Origin: Euphorbia lathyris
Taxonomy: Eukaryota; Streptophyta; Magnoliopsida; Malpighiales; Euphorbiaceae
Reading direction: 5' to 3'
DNA length: 64,000 nt
Assembly (NCBI RefSeq): GCF_963576675.1
Contig: NC_088911.1
Coordinates: 89,557,256 to 89,621,255 of the forward strand
This document shows, piece by piece, positions 8,918 through 20,464 of this stretch. Both the position numbers and the translations under genes were made by a program. Below the pieces are notes generated by a model. The model did no database searches and was not told where the DNA came from. It saw nothing but the letters and a program-made list of their open reading frames with translations. Every line of letters begins with the position of its first letter. Positions within the stretch are counted from its first letter, which is position 1.

Positions 8918-11900
8918 CTAATACGGAGGGAAGTCCCAATAGTTCTCAAAATCTCTCAGGTGAGATGCCCGCTCCACAGATAGTGTCTCCTCGACAGCAC
9001 GCGCTCTCTCATCAGAAACTCGCGCTCTCTCATCAGAAACCCGTTCTCTCTCATCAGCAGCTCGTGCTCTCTCCTCTGCAGCAAGGCGTCTGATCGACTC
9101 ATCACGCGCCCTCTCCTCGACGGTAAGGCGACCCTCAGTCTCCCATCGCATCATCCCCGACCAGTGGTCGTTCCTCTCTTGATACACATGACCAACTCGG
9201 GCATCAGCCTCCCGCACTAGCTCGCTCTGTCTCCGCTCGTGGGCATGCAGATCACTCTACAGAAAAAGAAAAAAGAACAGATAAAAGGCAGCATAGGCAA
9301 AAACATAAATCATACATACATGCATACATTTCACTACACTAAAGTACAGTAATGATACATACCAGGTGATCGGTGCAGCGCAAGCTGAGGCGGTTTCGGA
9401 GATAACCAGACAGCCCCACGTAATCCGTACAAGTCTCTCTCGTGGTCAGAGAAGCATCCGAGGGATCAAACGGGACCCTCGAGGAGAAGATAGGAGGGAC
9501 CGCCTCAAATCCCGCATAAGGGGCCCCGGACTCATCATAGCGAATCGTAGCGTAATCCCTCCCGTAGCCGGGTATAGGCACGCCTATGGACGACCTCTCC
9601 AGTCGAGCCGCACTGGAGGACTCACCGACAAAATAAGGCTGCTCGCACACCGGTGTTTGAGCCCGAGTACCGTCGAAAAAATCAGATAGGTGGGCACTCC
9701 GCCAGGATCCCTCCTGCAAAAAAGCAAAAAAAAAAAAAAAAAAAACACACAATAAAACCTCCGAGCATATCATGAATAAAATGAAAAGAGGGCGGAATCA
9801 CTTACCGAAACCTCCGCCTGACCAAAGACGGCCTCGACCGCCTCTCTCGAAAACACGTCCGCCACCGGATCTACCTCCATCGCTGCCGCCGGGGCATCCT
9901 TCGCACTCAGTAAAGTGGACAAATAAGGCTCGCGGCCCCCGGCGTGAATCCAGACCACTCTACCGACAAAACGACGGGTCAGATCTCGACGAATGGTCGA
10001 TAAGGGCAGAGTCCGCACAGCAAACATGGAAACGGGAATCTCCCCTGGCGTTCAGTGAACATCACTCACTCCGGTGATGCCTCGATCTCCCAAATACCAC
10101 GCCCGCACACAAGGGCCGGTGAGCACGCACTGCTGCTCCTGGATCATCGATGTGTATGAATACTCGGGACCGAAGTCAAGATCGTCCCACCTGAACTTAA
10201 TCTAAAAAAATATGCACAAAGAAAAAGGTCAGAAAGGCTCAAGCCAAGGTCTAGCGAGACTAAGCGAAATCTACCTGTGTGAGGACCAATGTGTCAATCC
10301 GATCTAGGAGCCATGGCACTGTCCGCCTCCTCTCGGCGCTCAGATCAAAATCTCTCCATCGAACTATAAAAGGCGGCCTCTGTGCTCTCAATCGAGGTCG
10401 AGATCGACTGGGAAGGATGCGTCTCTCGTACGCCCACACCTGCGGTATAAACAAGGACTAGGAGTGTGAGAAAGAAAAAAAATCAAAGAAAAGACAGGCG
10501 AGTCAAGAAGGCATCACGTACCAGCAGAGCAAAGGTGTAGCCACCGAAATCCTTGCGCTTCCGGCAAGTCAGGTCCAGAAACTTGTAGAGAAAAGCTAAG
10601 CCTGCCCCCGCCCAATCATAGGAAGCTGCGGCATCTAAATCACTAAGGGCCTGGATGAGACCCGCATGCACCTTTCCGCCCTTCGTGCGGAAAATCATCT
10701 CGCTAAGAGCATATACAAGGAAGCTACGAACCGCCCGATCAGTAGCATCAGTCTCACAGAAGTCCCGTCTACTCAAGAGGCTAGCAGTCGAAATAAACTT
10801 CGCAGGGGTAGATTTGGCGCATAGAGGAACTCCTGGTCCTATCAAGGCGGCAAGCCTAGCAAGGTCGACCCGCGGTCGCATCATGCCATAATGGAAAGGG
10901 ACGGGAGTGTTGCTCCCTCGTAATCCGGTCAATAATGAAAAATCTTGGGGCGAGATGGTCATCTCCCCGAAGGAAAGGTGGAAGGTGTGGGTCGAGTCGA
11001 CCCACCGCTCACACAGGGCCCGTAGGCCAAAGGGATCACACATCCCATTGGTGCGGGGCAGCGCTGCAATGAAGGGTCTGAAGCCCAACTCCTGCACGTG
11101 GGCTCTCGCTGCGGTGCTCAGCCTATCATACCATGAAAGAACCTCGGCAGTGGTCCCGAAAATCTCGATGAGCTAAAGAGGAACAAGATAAGAAAATTTA
11201 AATACAACTCCTAAGGCAAGCGAGTGATAAGAACACGTTAAGACTAGGTATTCTTTCATTTTCTAACATAGAGACATCCGGTCAGTTAGGACCAATTTTC
11301 GGTAAAAATCTCTCATGTAGGGTCATTCACGTAAGGTTTAGTCAATTCTTTAATCCACCCTCGTCTACAGGTGACGAGGAGCGCAGATTTAGGTTTTACT
11401 ATTCACGTACGTTAACGTGCATTAGGTAAGTTTTTACTATTCACGTCGTTTTCACTATTCACGTGCATTAGCTAAGTTTTTACTATTCACGTGCACTATT
11501 CACGTTTTACTATTCACGTGCATTAGCTAAGTCTTTACTATTCACGTTTTTACTATTCACGTTTTCACTATTCACGTCTTCACTATTCACGTCGTTTTTA
11601 CTGTTAGCATGCATAAATTCGTAGTGTCACTATTCACATGCATATAGCACGCATTCTTACAAAAATAAACAGGTGTTACGTGTAAATAAAGGAATTCACG
11701 TTTTCTAGCTAAAAGTCCTCTAAGGCAGTCTAAGAGTTAGCATGCAAATCATGTTCGTATAGGAGTGCTAAAGCCTAGAGTTCGAATCAAATAAAAGTGA
11801 GAAACCACTTACCTCGTTACAGCGTGTCCTGCTCAAGTGTGTCGTAGGGTCGTGGAAGGTATCCACTCTATCCAGGTTTACGTAAACCTTGTCCATGCCT

Positions 11901-11929
11901 CTAGTGCCGTCCCATTCGTCTAAATTCAT
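8918..11929 (-). pseudogene. Plant mobile domain (PMD) protein gene, six exons, antisense in Tat element
   Basis: A spliced gene on the strand opposite to the host element. I read exons at 11929-11813, 11172-10522, 10439-10275, 10201-9806, 9713-9363 and 9256-8918. All five introns are GT-AG and all are phase 0, giving about 672 codons. Exon 2 carries the PMD core, with CDPFGLRALCERW, a helix-rich middle, and a YDWAGAGLAFLY segment; exon 3 continues with VWAYERR. The last exon is a charged ERAR-rich coiled coil ending in YWDFPPY. PMD proteins (the MAIN/MAIL1 family) are plant proteins linked to silencing and are also known from transposable elements; no enzymatic activity is assigned. A TGA at 10054-10052 in exon 4 breaks the frame, so I call it a pseudogene, though it may be recently broken. 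Confidence 0.8.
11387..11640 (-). repeat. Intronic array of ACTATTCACGT motifs
   Basis: The first intron of the PMD gene contains about eleven copies of ACTATTCACGT or close variants (last copy ACTATTCACATG). Spacing is irregular, separated by T-runs or by GCATTAGCTAAG. Some copies extend into CACGTG, the G-box core. Confidence 0.85.
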
Positions 11930-12007
11930 CCCGAGAATAATCCAAATTGAAGTCTAGTGAGAGAAAGAGGAGAGAGAATGTGTGGGGTTGGAATGAAACC
12001 CCACCAC

Positions 12008-12017
12008 CTTATATAGG
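12008..12017 (-). promoter_or_regulatory. TATA box of the antisense PMD gene
   Basis: CTATATAAGG on the - strand, about 80-90 bp upstream of the ATG at 11929. A CT-rich leader lies between them, as in typical plant promoters. It suggests the antisense gene has its own promoter, independent of the LTR. Confidence 0.6.
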
Positions 12018-12354
12018 AAAAGGGAATGGCATTCCCGTAAATAGTGAAAAAAGTACGATTTGACATAAAGGTAAAAAGTAAATAATTAATTACCAGGTGC
12101 ACAGACCTCCGATTTGCAGTCCGTTTCAGCCTGCATTTCTCCCAGACAGTAACCAACATCGTCAAAACATCAACTCCAGACAACAGCTAATTTTTACAGA
12201 ACAGTGACACCAGTCAAAATACAGACGACAGTCAACAGAAAAACAATCATTAGTCTGTATCATTTTCGACTAAGACATGTACCCATCGAATCTTCAAGAT
12301 AATAGCTCCAATGAGGAAATACAGACAACAGTGTGGTAAGAAAATCCAGAAACA

Positions 12355-12625
12355 GCCCCCGCTTTTTAGCCATTTGACTCACGGTCGCAGACCGGAGTTG
12401 CTTCTTAGCCATTTGACTCACGGTCGCAGACCGGAGTTGCTTTTTAGCCATTTGACTCACGGTCGCAGATCGGAGTTGCTTTTTAGCCATTTGACTCTCG
12501 GTCGCAGACCGAAGTTGCTTTTGAGCCATTTGACTTGCGGTCGCAAACCGGAGTTGCTTTTTAGCCATCTGACTCGTGGTCGCTGATCGGAGTTGCTTTT
12601 TAGCCATCTTCACCACAGTCGCAAA
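12355..12625 (+). repeat. 39-bp tandem repeat array, family A (about 7 copies)
   Basis: Unit built on TTTAGCCATTTGACTC, a GGTCGCAGACCG core and GAGTTGC. The core is itself nearly palindromic. Because 39 is a multiple of three, the array gives a spurious repetitive open frame on the - strand. It lies in the 3' region of the Tat element, upstream of family B. Confidence 0.9.
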
Positions 12626-13455
12626 TCAGGGTAGCTATTTAGCCATTATCCCCGTGATCTTGAAATAGGGTAGCTGTTTAGCCATTATCCCCGCAATCTT
12701 GAAATAGGGTAGCTGTTTAGCCATTATCCCCGCAATCTTGAAATAGGGTAGCTGTTTAGCCATTATCCCCGCAATCTTGAAATAGGGTAGCTGTTTAGCC
12801 ATTATCCCCGTGATCTCGAAATAGGGTAGCTGTTTAGCCATTATCCCCGCGATCTTGAAATAAGGGTAGCTGTTTAGCCATTATCCCCACAATCTCGAAA
12901 TAGGGTAGCTGTTTAGCCATTATCCCCGCAATCTTGAAATAGGGTAGCTGTTTAGCCATTATCCCCGCAATCTTGAAATAGGGTAGCTGTTTAGCCATTA
13001 TCCCCGTGATCTCAAAATAGGGTAGCTGTTTAGCCATTATCCCCGCGATCTTGAAATAAGGGTAGCTGTTTAGCCATTATCCCCGCAATCTTGAAATAGG
13101 GTAGCTGTTTAGCCATCATCCCGGCAGTCGTAAACCAGGGTAGCTGTTTAGCCATTATCCCTGCAGTCGTAAACCAGGGTAGCTGTTTAGCCATCATCCC
13201 CGCAGTCGTAAACCAGGGTAGCTGTTTAGCCATCATCCCGGCAGTCGTAAACCAGGGTAGCTGTTTAGCCATTATCCCCGCAGTCGTAAACCAGGGTAGC
13301 TGTTTAGCTATCATCCCCGCAATCTTAAAATAGGATAGCTATTTAGCCATTATCCCCGCAGTCGTAAATCAGGGTAGCTATTTAGCCATTATCCCCGCAG
13401 TCGTAAACTAGGGTAGCTATTTAGCCATGATCCCCGCAGTCGTGAACTAGAGTGC
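12626..13455 (+). repeat. 39-bp tandem repeat array, family B (about 21 copies)
   Basis: Unit built on GTAGCTGTTTAGCCATTAT, CCCCGCAATC and TTGAAATAGG, with occasional 40-bp units. Two subtypes occur: an AATCTTGAAAT type to the left and an AGTCGTAAACCAG type from about 13120. It shares the TAGCCAT segment and the 39-bp period with family A, so the two arrays are related. Tandem repeats in the 3' untranslated region are known in Tat elements and can seed satellite DNA. Confidence 0.92.
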
Positions 13456-13621
13456 AGCCCGAAGCAGAGTCTGGAGCAGTCAGAGAGCAACGTCGGAGCG
13501 CGCAGCGCAAAGGTCAGGTATGTTTCCTCCTACTCGTTACGTGTCTTTTACTTTTATATGTTTTACATTGCATGTGTTACGTTAGCAAAAAACGTTTTCG
13601 AACCACACACATCACTGTCAA

Positions 13622-13641
13622 AATAGAAAAGTAGGGGCAAC
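13622..13641 (+). other. Polypurine tract of the Tat element
   Basis: A purine-rich stretch (AAAAGTAGGGGCAAC) lies immediately before the LTR start TGTAGACACC. It is the expected plus-strand primer for reverse transcription. Confidence 0.65.
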
Positions 13642-14059
13642 TGTAGACACCGAGTCGGAGGACCTGTGACGAAAACCTGAAACGAGACGGTCGAAGCGAT
13701 TGATTCCGGAAGTTTTGAAAAATATATAAAGAATAATAAGCGGAGGAAAATTAACGGCAGCACACGGGTGCTTAGCGGCATCCTGCACGCGGACGACGAT
13801 GGTCGAACGCCCGCTCGGCGGCACAGGATGTGCACTCGGCGTCCTTCGGACGCATCGCGAGTGGCACGCTCTCGACGTCCGAACAATGCCCGGGTCTGGT
13901 GGCACGGTGCACGCTCTCGTGGGCCACTGAGCGTGCGCGTCCCATGGTGCGAATTGCACGTTCGGCGGCCGCGACGTGTGAGCGTCCGACGGCGCGAAAC
14001 GCGCGCTCGGCGGCCGCGGGGTGCGCGTGCCCGACGGCGCGAGGCACGCCCCGAAGGTC

Positions 14060-14204
14060 GTCGGGCGAGCGCCTAACCACGTCGGGCGAACGCCCAACGA
14101 ATGTCGGGCGAACGCCCAACGATGGTTGGGCGCTCGCCCAACATGTCTTGGGCGGTCGCCCAACGACTTTGGGCGACGCCCAATTTTACTTGGGCGTCGC
14201 CCAA
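14060..14204 (+). promoter_or_regulatory. Seven phased palindromes in the U3 of the Tat LTR
   Basis: Seven short palindromes of the form TTGGGCG-n-CGCCCAA; the first three read TCGGGCG on the left. Their centres are at about 14068, 14089, 14111, 14133, 14155, 14176 and 14197, so spacing is 20.5-22 bp. The last centre lies about 30 bp upstream of the TATA box. Confidence 0.8.
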
Positions 14205-14223
14205 AGTTCCGGGACCCGTTTCC

Positions 14224-14232
14224 CTATATAAG
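14224..14232 (+). promoter_or_regulatory. TATA box of the Tat LTR
   Basis: CTATATAAG upstream of a transcribed, purine-rich leader. It fits the U3/R promoter position of the LTR. Confidence 0.7.
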
Positions 14233-16687
14233 GGCACGGATCCCCATGCTTTTAGAGGGGGGGCCTTTTTTGGAGAGGAAAAACTTTCTCACTCTAGACA
14301 TTTTTAGAGAGAGAGTGGATTTTTTTGAGAAAAATATTTTTTTTCTCAAAAATTCCAAATTTCCTAAGTTCAATTTTTACTAAATTTTTATTAAAATCGG
14401 GAGCTCGCGGTTCGTGGAATCAATCGGCTTCGACTGTCAGATACCGAATCAAAGGTATTATCCGAGGACTAGACTCTTTATTTTATTTAATTTATTTCTC
14501 TCCTTCTATTTATTTTTTATGCTATAGTTTTTATTCCTTTAGTCATTTATTTATTTTGTCACGCTTTATTTAGTTAGCGCATTTATTTAATTTTCGTTTC
14601 GTGTTAAATAAAATTCGGTTTTGTTTTAAAATAAAAACCTCGTTTTGGATATCCCAATACGAACCGTGATCCGATAAAAAGGTAGTTCGGGTATCGAAAA
14701 TGTTGTAATTATAAGTTTTTTAATGTAAAAGAGGTTTCCAAATAACGTTTTAAAATAAAAACATCGTTTTAGGAACTTCCGTTTTCGACTATGATCCATC
14801 TTTGGTAGTTCGGAAGTCCAAAACGATTGAATTAGATTTAATTTAAAGCTTTTGAACAAATCTGGGAAATACGGGAGTGCTGTTGTAATTTGCCAATTCT
14901 GTCATTAAAGGCTGTTTACCGACGGATTTTCCGTCGGTAAATCTGCCAAAATGTAAAAAATGTCATTTCGGTCCCTTTTTCTTAACTTTTAGACTTTTAA
15001 TCCTTAGTATATATATATATATAATTATGTAATACATGTTTTTCAAATTATTTTAGAATTTTAGTATATACATTTATTTTAGAATATTGGTATATCATTT
15101 TTATTTTATTTTGTAATATAAGTATAAATATATATATAAGTATTTCCTTTTTATTAATTTAGGCTATGTTTAAATATTAGTTATTTGATATTTTGAGAAA
15201 TAATGGATGGATATTAGTATATGTCATTTTTGGTATTTAAGCTATATTAATTATGTATATATATGTATAGTTTTGGGAACATTTGGGTTATTTTGTTGAT
15301 TATTGAAGGAAGTTATTTTTGGGGTAAATATTATTTTCTTATCCATAAGATTTACTTATTGTTTTAGCATTTTTTAAAGTATAAGTATATCGTACCTATT
15401 ATTTCCATATACATAAAGTTCCTCTTATATTAATTTTTGGGTTTTCATATCCTCCTTTTTGATTTACTTGTATATATATATATGTCTAAATTATTTTCTC
15501 TATTCTTTTGGGCCCATTCATGGGTGCATGTCTCAAATGGGCCTTGTTTGATTATAAATCTTGCTTTAAATAAGTGTCTTATTGTAATTATAATAGTTAG
15601 AGAGTCCATTAAATAAGTGGGGAAAATAAATCACAAAAAGAGAGTTTTCAATTAAATTATTTAAGCTAATGAGCTTTCTTAGATTTCTAATGTAGATAAA
15701 TAGAGTCATTTTTGTTGATATTTCAAATCGTCTTCAAAACACCACATTTTAAAACCTTAGTCCGTTCCAACGACGGATTAAGCGAACATTGTAATCAAAA
15801 TCGTTTTTTTTTGTTAATAATGGAGATTTTGAATCGCTTTCTTAATGAATTTGTACAAAATAAAATTGACTTGTATGTTTAACCACGTTTTCTTATTAAA
15901 AGGCTTTTACTTTAACGTTTTCAATTACTCGAGTCGTTCCAACGGCGATTCGGGTAAGCTTCATCAAACGGGGTTTTAAAACGCACCTAAATCGTTCCAA
16001 CGGCGATTAAGGTGCGAACCATGTAAATAAACTCGTTTTGGGGAAATAAGTTAGCGTAGAATAAACACACAACATAACATTTAAATACGGTTGTAAACAA
16101 ATCACTTCTTCCCCCCCTATCTGTGTATGTATAAACATAAATTGGTGATTCTTTACTGATGTGGCTTTTCAATAATATGTGCTCAAAATGGTTTCTAAAA
16201 AGAGAAAAAAAAGGGTTTCAAACGAATTTTAAACTTAAAGAAGTATACGATTAGTCCGTTATCGCCTAACATGCTGAGTAGGAGGCCGGTGGTTCATAAC
16301 CGGGCGATGTCGGGGTGCCTAGTAGCCTTTCTCCGGAAAGGAGCTAGCCTTCTCGGCTCGTACCTAAGTTTCCCGAACCCACACCGGTCTCCCGCAAGGG
16401 ATCGGTGTTCATTTTCCCATTCGTGGGTGGCGACTCTTCCATATCTCCGAGCTCCGGTCCTGCCGAGCAGCTTGATTCCATGATTGGTTGCTTTCGGCGC
16501 CAATCACCGCTTACGTCGCCATGAGGTTGTCCACCCCCCGGTCCGCCCGGGAGATTAGGCCGCGGCACCTCGTCTAACAGGCGTTGTGGCATACCAGTCT
16601 AGGCACTTATGACTACTTGATTATATGGACTACTTGGACCTATATGGTCAGATAGATGGACTACTTGGACCTATATGGTCATCTACA

Positions 16688-17258
16688 TGGACTACTTGAT
16701 TACATGGACCGAAAGGTTGAATTATGAAATTACAAGGCTGTACAGCAATACATGTGTTACCGTTTACCTGTTATTTGATCCCGGGAAGTGTCTAGCTGGT
16801 GGTGTCACAACAAAATGAATAAAAGGCTTATCATTTGCATATGCATGAATTTGTACGTGTGTATGTGTATGTGATTTATAATTCATTGAATGTTTATATT
16901 CACTGAGTGGCAACTCATATAAATCGCTAAATTTTTCCGTTAGTTGACGAAGTAGATGAACAAGAGTTTCTAGAAGGTTCAGATATTGTAGATAGCATGG
17001 ATGAAAGGTCGGTTGGTTGTGTTCCATCTCGCGCTCTCTCCTCTCATTCCCAGCATGTAGACTATTTAAAGTTTGGGTTAAATACAAACATAGTCTGTAA
17101 TATATGTCATCATAAATAAAGTCTGTAATATAAATGGTTATATATATATGTATGTGTTTATGTATGCTTGTAAAACAAACAAAATAATATTAGGCTTTGA
17201 ATGACTATGAGATACTGTTAAAAATAACTTATATTACTTATATAGTTAGGGTGTTACA
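16688..17258 (+). other. Possible LTR fragment, unassigned
   Basis: AT-rich sequence after the Tat LTR, opening with local repeats of GGACTACTTGGACCTATATG. It ends in TTAGGGTGTTACA at 17258, which resembles the 3' end of Del/Tekay-type gypsy LTRs. No matching 5' end was found, so this is a weak call. Confidence 0.3.
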
Positions 17259-17289
17259 AGAACACATATGAAATACAGACAAACATGAT

Positions 17290-18430
17290 TTAGCTCATCC
17301 AACAAAGTGGCCAATTTAGAGGAGAGCTTCATGAAAATCCAAATGAACATTTAGATAAATTTCTTATGTCTACCGACACTTCTCGGTAAAACGGTGTTCC
17401 ACCCAAGGCCATCCATCTAAAGTTGTTTCCTTTTTTTTTACAGGATAAGCATTGGAGTGGTTGCACTCCTTGGAAGCAGGATTTATCACGACATGGGAGG
17501 GGATCGAAAAGGAGTTTCTTTCCTACTACTTCCCATCTTCCAAAAAGGTTAAGTTGAGGAATGACATCACCTCCTTTCGGTAACTTGAATACGAGGCCCT
17601 TCATATAGCTTGGGCTCGATTTAGGAAGTTACTTCGGAATTGTCTGCATCACGACATTCCAAAGCACGATCTAGTAAGTACTTCGTGCAACTATGGATTC
17701 TACAGCAGGTGGGGACCTTTTTAGAAAGTCGGCAAGTGATGCGTACGAACTCATCAATGAGCTTACTAGAAAGAGCATCCAATGGCAAGAGGATCGGTTT
17801 GCCGGACCCCCGAGACATCAAACATTCTCCGTGGAGAATGAGGCTCCAAAAAGTTCCATGGTTAAAATGAACAAGAAATTAGATGCCTTGATGGCATAGG
17901 CAAGACTCAACAAAAATGCACATGTCCTGATGCGCAATCATTGTGGTGGTGATCACCATGGTAGGGACTGTCAAGTCGATAGTCCTTTCGTCGGTGATGT
18001 CAAAATGGTAAGCTACGTAGGAGGTAATTAAAGGTATAATTTGAATCCCAACTCCTACCCACACCACCATAATAATAGTGATAACGGATGGAGGCCTCGG
18101 TACCAACACCCTAACCTATCATATGGCCATAATAATAACGTGTTGAAGCCCCCTATCTAGTTTTAATCACGAGTATAGGGAGCACATGCTAGGTCAAGCA
18201 CAAAACGCCCAACCTCCCAACAATACGCAAGACCAAATGATAACTTCCTTGCTTAAGGATATCCTAACCCGTCTTGCAGATAATGAGGTTTTTTTTTTGA
18301 AGGGACTTGGGTCACCAAGTGGCTTAGTTAAATCGTCAACAATAAAAGAGACAACTAGGGTCTCTCCCGACCAACACCGAGAAAAACTCACGGTCCAAAA
18401 ATAGAGAGTCCGATCAAGCGGTAACTCTAT
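17290..18430 (+). pseudogene. Athila-type gag, decayed
   Basis: Read across several frames, the + strand gives a recognisable Athila-type capsid. ITTWEGIEKEFLSYYFP-like sequence starts near 17485, followed by KLRNDITSF, EALHIAWARFRKLLRN and a CLHHDIP motif near 17650. Further right (about 18030-18250) is an Asn-rich, Tyr-rich linker and a short coiled segment (MITSLLKDILTRLAD). Many stops and frameshifts; no pol follows. The pieces are what remains of the structural gene of the element whose LTR lies at 20150. Confidence 0.7.
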
Positions 18431-20149
18431 GAAGTGGTAAGGGTTTGGATCCATCAGTTTCCAATGCGGATGCCCTGCAATAGCCACAAACACGAGAAAG
18501 TTGAGCTACTCCGACTATAAACGTAGCATCGGTTTGAATTTCTCGAACCATTATTTATATATGTTATATTTATATTTATTTTCGTTTCTCTATTTTTCCA
18601 TCTTTTATTTTTAAATCATAATTTAAAAAAATAAAAAATAAAAAATAATAAAAAATGAAAAACCCCTTAATATTCAAATTTTATTTTGATGAGAATCTAG
18701 TTTCAACGGTATGGAGTTGCATATACGCCGTGTAAATTAGAAACAAAAATAAGGAGGAAGTTTTTCTATTTCATGTTTCTGTTTTTATGTTTTTGTTTTG
18801 TACTTTTGGAATTAGTACAAGTTTTGTTCGTGCAGAGGGGTAGCGACACCCTCACACTAGTGTTCGTGTGTGCTAATTCTTTTCGATATTTTGGATCGTT
18901 TTTATGTTAAAAAAAGAAGAAGAAAAAACACATAATAAATAAATAGCTCAAGATTAAATTGAACCTATCGCCATCTCCAAAATTTGGTTTCGTTATTTAT
19001 CCTCAAAAATAAATAACTCGATGCGAAGGATCGAGTCAATTGAGAAATATTAAGTTTTGATTCCGAAGCTAGGCAATTTATGAGTAGACAAAAGTTTGCA
19101 ACCAACAAAAACGAATTTGATAGTTCCAAACTCACGAGTCATTTTGTTAATTAACCTTAAAAAGGCAATAAAAACGAATTTTTGAAAATTTTAAAGAAAC
19201 TCAAAAGCACAAAAATAAACCCAAAATTATTGTGAGAAATTTGAGCCAAAAAGAGTTCACACGAGAACTCTATTCCTTTGACGATTTTGAGGGCTTTTGC
19301 TTTACTTGAGTCATAGAGTTTGCACTAAATACCGGGTTAAATACATCTATTTCGGTAAAAGAACGATAGTGATAAAATGATCCCAGTTGAGCCTATTAGT
19401 CAATTTTCTTTCTTAACTCATTAACATTTAACCCACCTTTTTCTCATTTGAGCACTGAAAGAATAAAAACAATTGCATCAATCACTTAAAAACCAAACTT
19501 CTAGTAAGAAGTGCAAAACCGCTACTGAAATAGTTTTTGTGTCACTCTCGAAAAATAAAACAAAATAAAATAAAAGAGTTTCAAGCATTTTCAAGCTCTT
19601 TCGAGCACTTTCAGTTCACTTTCTCCCAAGTTGTTAAACAAACTAAACAAATCATGATGTAAATCAAAATTGGTGTTCAAACTTGAGTCTCACAAATTAA
19701 CTTCTAACCCATTTTTAAGCCTAAACCTTATTATAACCCCAACTGAAATTATTTTTAATATTGTTTTAACCGTAAGAAAGACGGAAAGACTCGGATAAAT
19801 GTGCAAACCTAGTGTGACTTTGGAAAAGTATAAAGATGAGAGTATAAACACCCGACCACCCAAAAATTGTGTGATTGAGTGAAATACCTTGGCAAGGTGC
19901 AATTGAGTTTTCCTTAAATAGTCAATTTCTGTTAATATTGCCTATTAAGATTAATCAATGAAATTTCAAATAGAAATTTGGTAATCCTTTCGTCTACACG
20001 GGTGCTCATTAAACTCTCCTCATAAAATATTAGTTTCGGAATCACACACTCAGTTAAACCGAGAAATGGTTTGTTTCTCAACGTCTCAATCCTTCGTCCT
20101 TCGACTTTGTTTACTTGAGGATAAGTAAAGCTTTAAAGTTCGAGGAGGT
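18431..20149 (+). other. Non-coding 3' region of the Athila-type remnant
   Basis: AT-rich, with no coding sequence seen. Pol is absent, so a large internal deletion separates gag from this region. It ends in GTTCGAGGAGG just before the LTR, a worn version of the Athila polypurine tract. Confidence 0.5.
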
Positions 20150-20464
20150 TGATAGGGACATTTTATCCTTATCTTTTAGGGTGAATTACGGTTTATTCTT
20201 GAGCTAATAATAACGTTTAGTGATTAGTTTTTCGTATATTTCAATAGATCAACAAGATGTAATAAAATGTGTATTTTTAGTTAATTTGAATCATTTTGAA
20301 TCTCATTTTGATATAAATAAAGTAAATAAATAAATCAAGTAATCTCAAGTTCAATGATTGTATTTAACAGGCTTAAAAAACGCACACAAGATGGAAAAGA
20401 CAGATAAAAAGCACAGAAGCTATGCATCATATGCCATATGAACAAAAAAAAAATCCTTCTAGAG

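Larger units (their letters stand above)
1..16687 (+). mobile_element. Tat-lineage Ty3/gypsy LTR retrotransposon (5' LTR outside window)
   Basis: A very large Ty3/gypsy element read on the + strand. Domain order is gag, aspartic protease, reverse transcriptase, RNase H, a second RNase H of the kind typical of Tat elements, and integrase. A long 3' region with an antisense gene and tandem repeats follows, then a polypurine tract and a 3' LTR starting TGTAGACACC at 13642. The right edge is uncertain. I chose TCTACA at 16682-16687 because it mirrors the LTR start, but without the 5' LTR this cannot be confirmed. Two frameshifts in gag mean this copy is probably not autonomous, although pol is open throughout. 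Confidence 0.8.
13642..16687 (+). repeat. 3' LTR of the Tat element (right end approximate)
   Basis: It starts with TGTAGACACC directly after the polypurine tract. U3 has a GC- and CpG-rich block (about 13760-14060), a palindrome array and a TATA box at 14225. A long AT-rich part follows (14300-16250), then a GC-rich tail (16265-16580) containing GGTGGCGACTCTT, similar to sequence near the ends of other Tat LTRs. No second LTR is in the window, so the end is a guess. Confidence 0.6.

Noticed and set aside
12260..13314. Repetitive open frames on the - strand (MAKQLPYF- and MAKKQLRSAT-type repeats)
   Set aside because: The 39-bp unit is a multiple of three, so tandem DNA repeats stay open by default. 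There is no start context, domain or splice support.
12355..13455. CRISPR-like array
   Set aside because: Units are contiguous and there are no unique spacers; the context is a plant retrotransposon.
13618..14231. Arg-rich open frames on both strands in the LTR
   Set aside because: They are products of the GC-rich U3 block and the palindrome array. Low-complexity composition and overlap on both strands indicate chance frames.
16430..16445. GGTGGCGACTCTT taken as a primer-binding site
   Set aside because: It lies in the 3' LTR region, where no primer site is expected, and does not sit directly after an LTR end that I can define.
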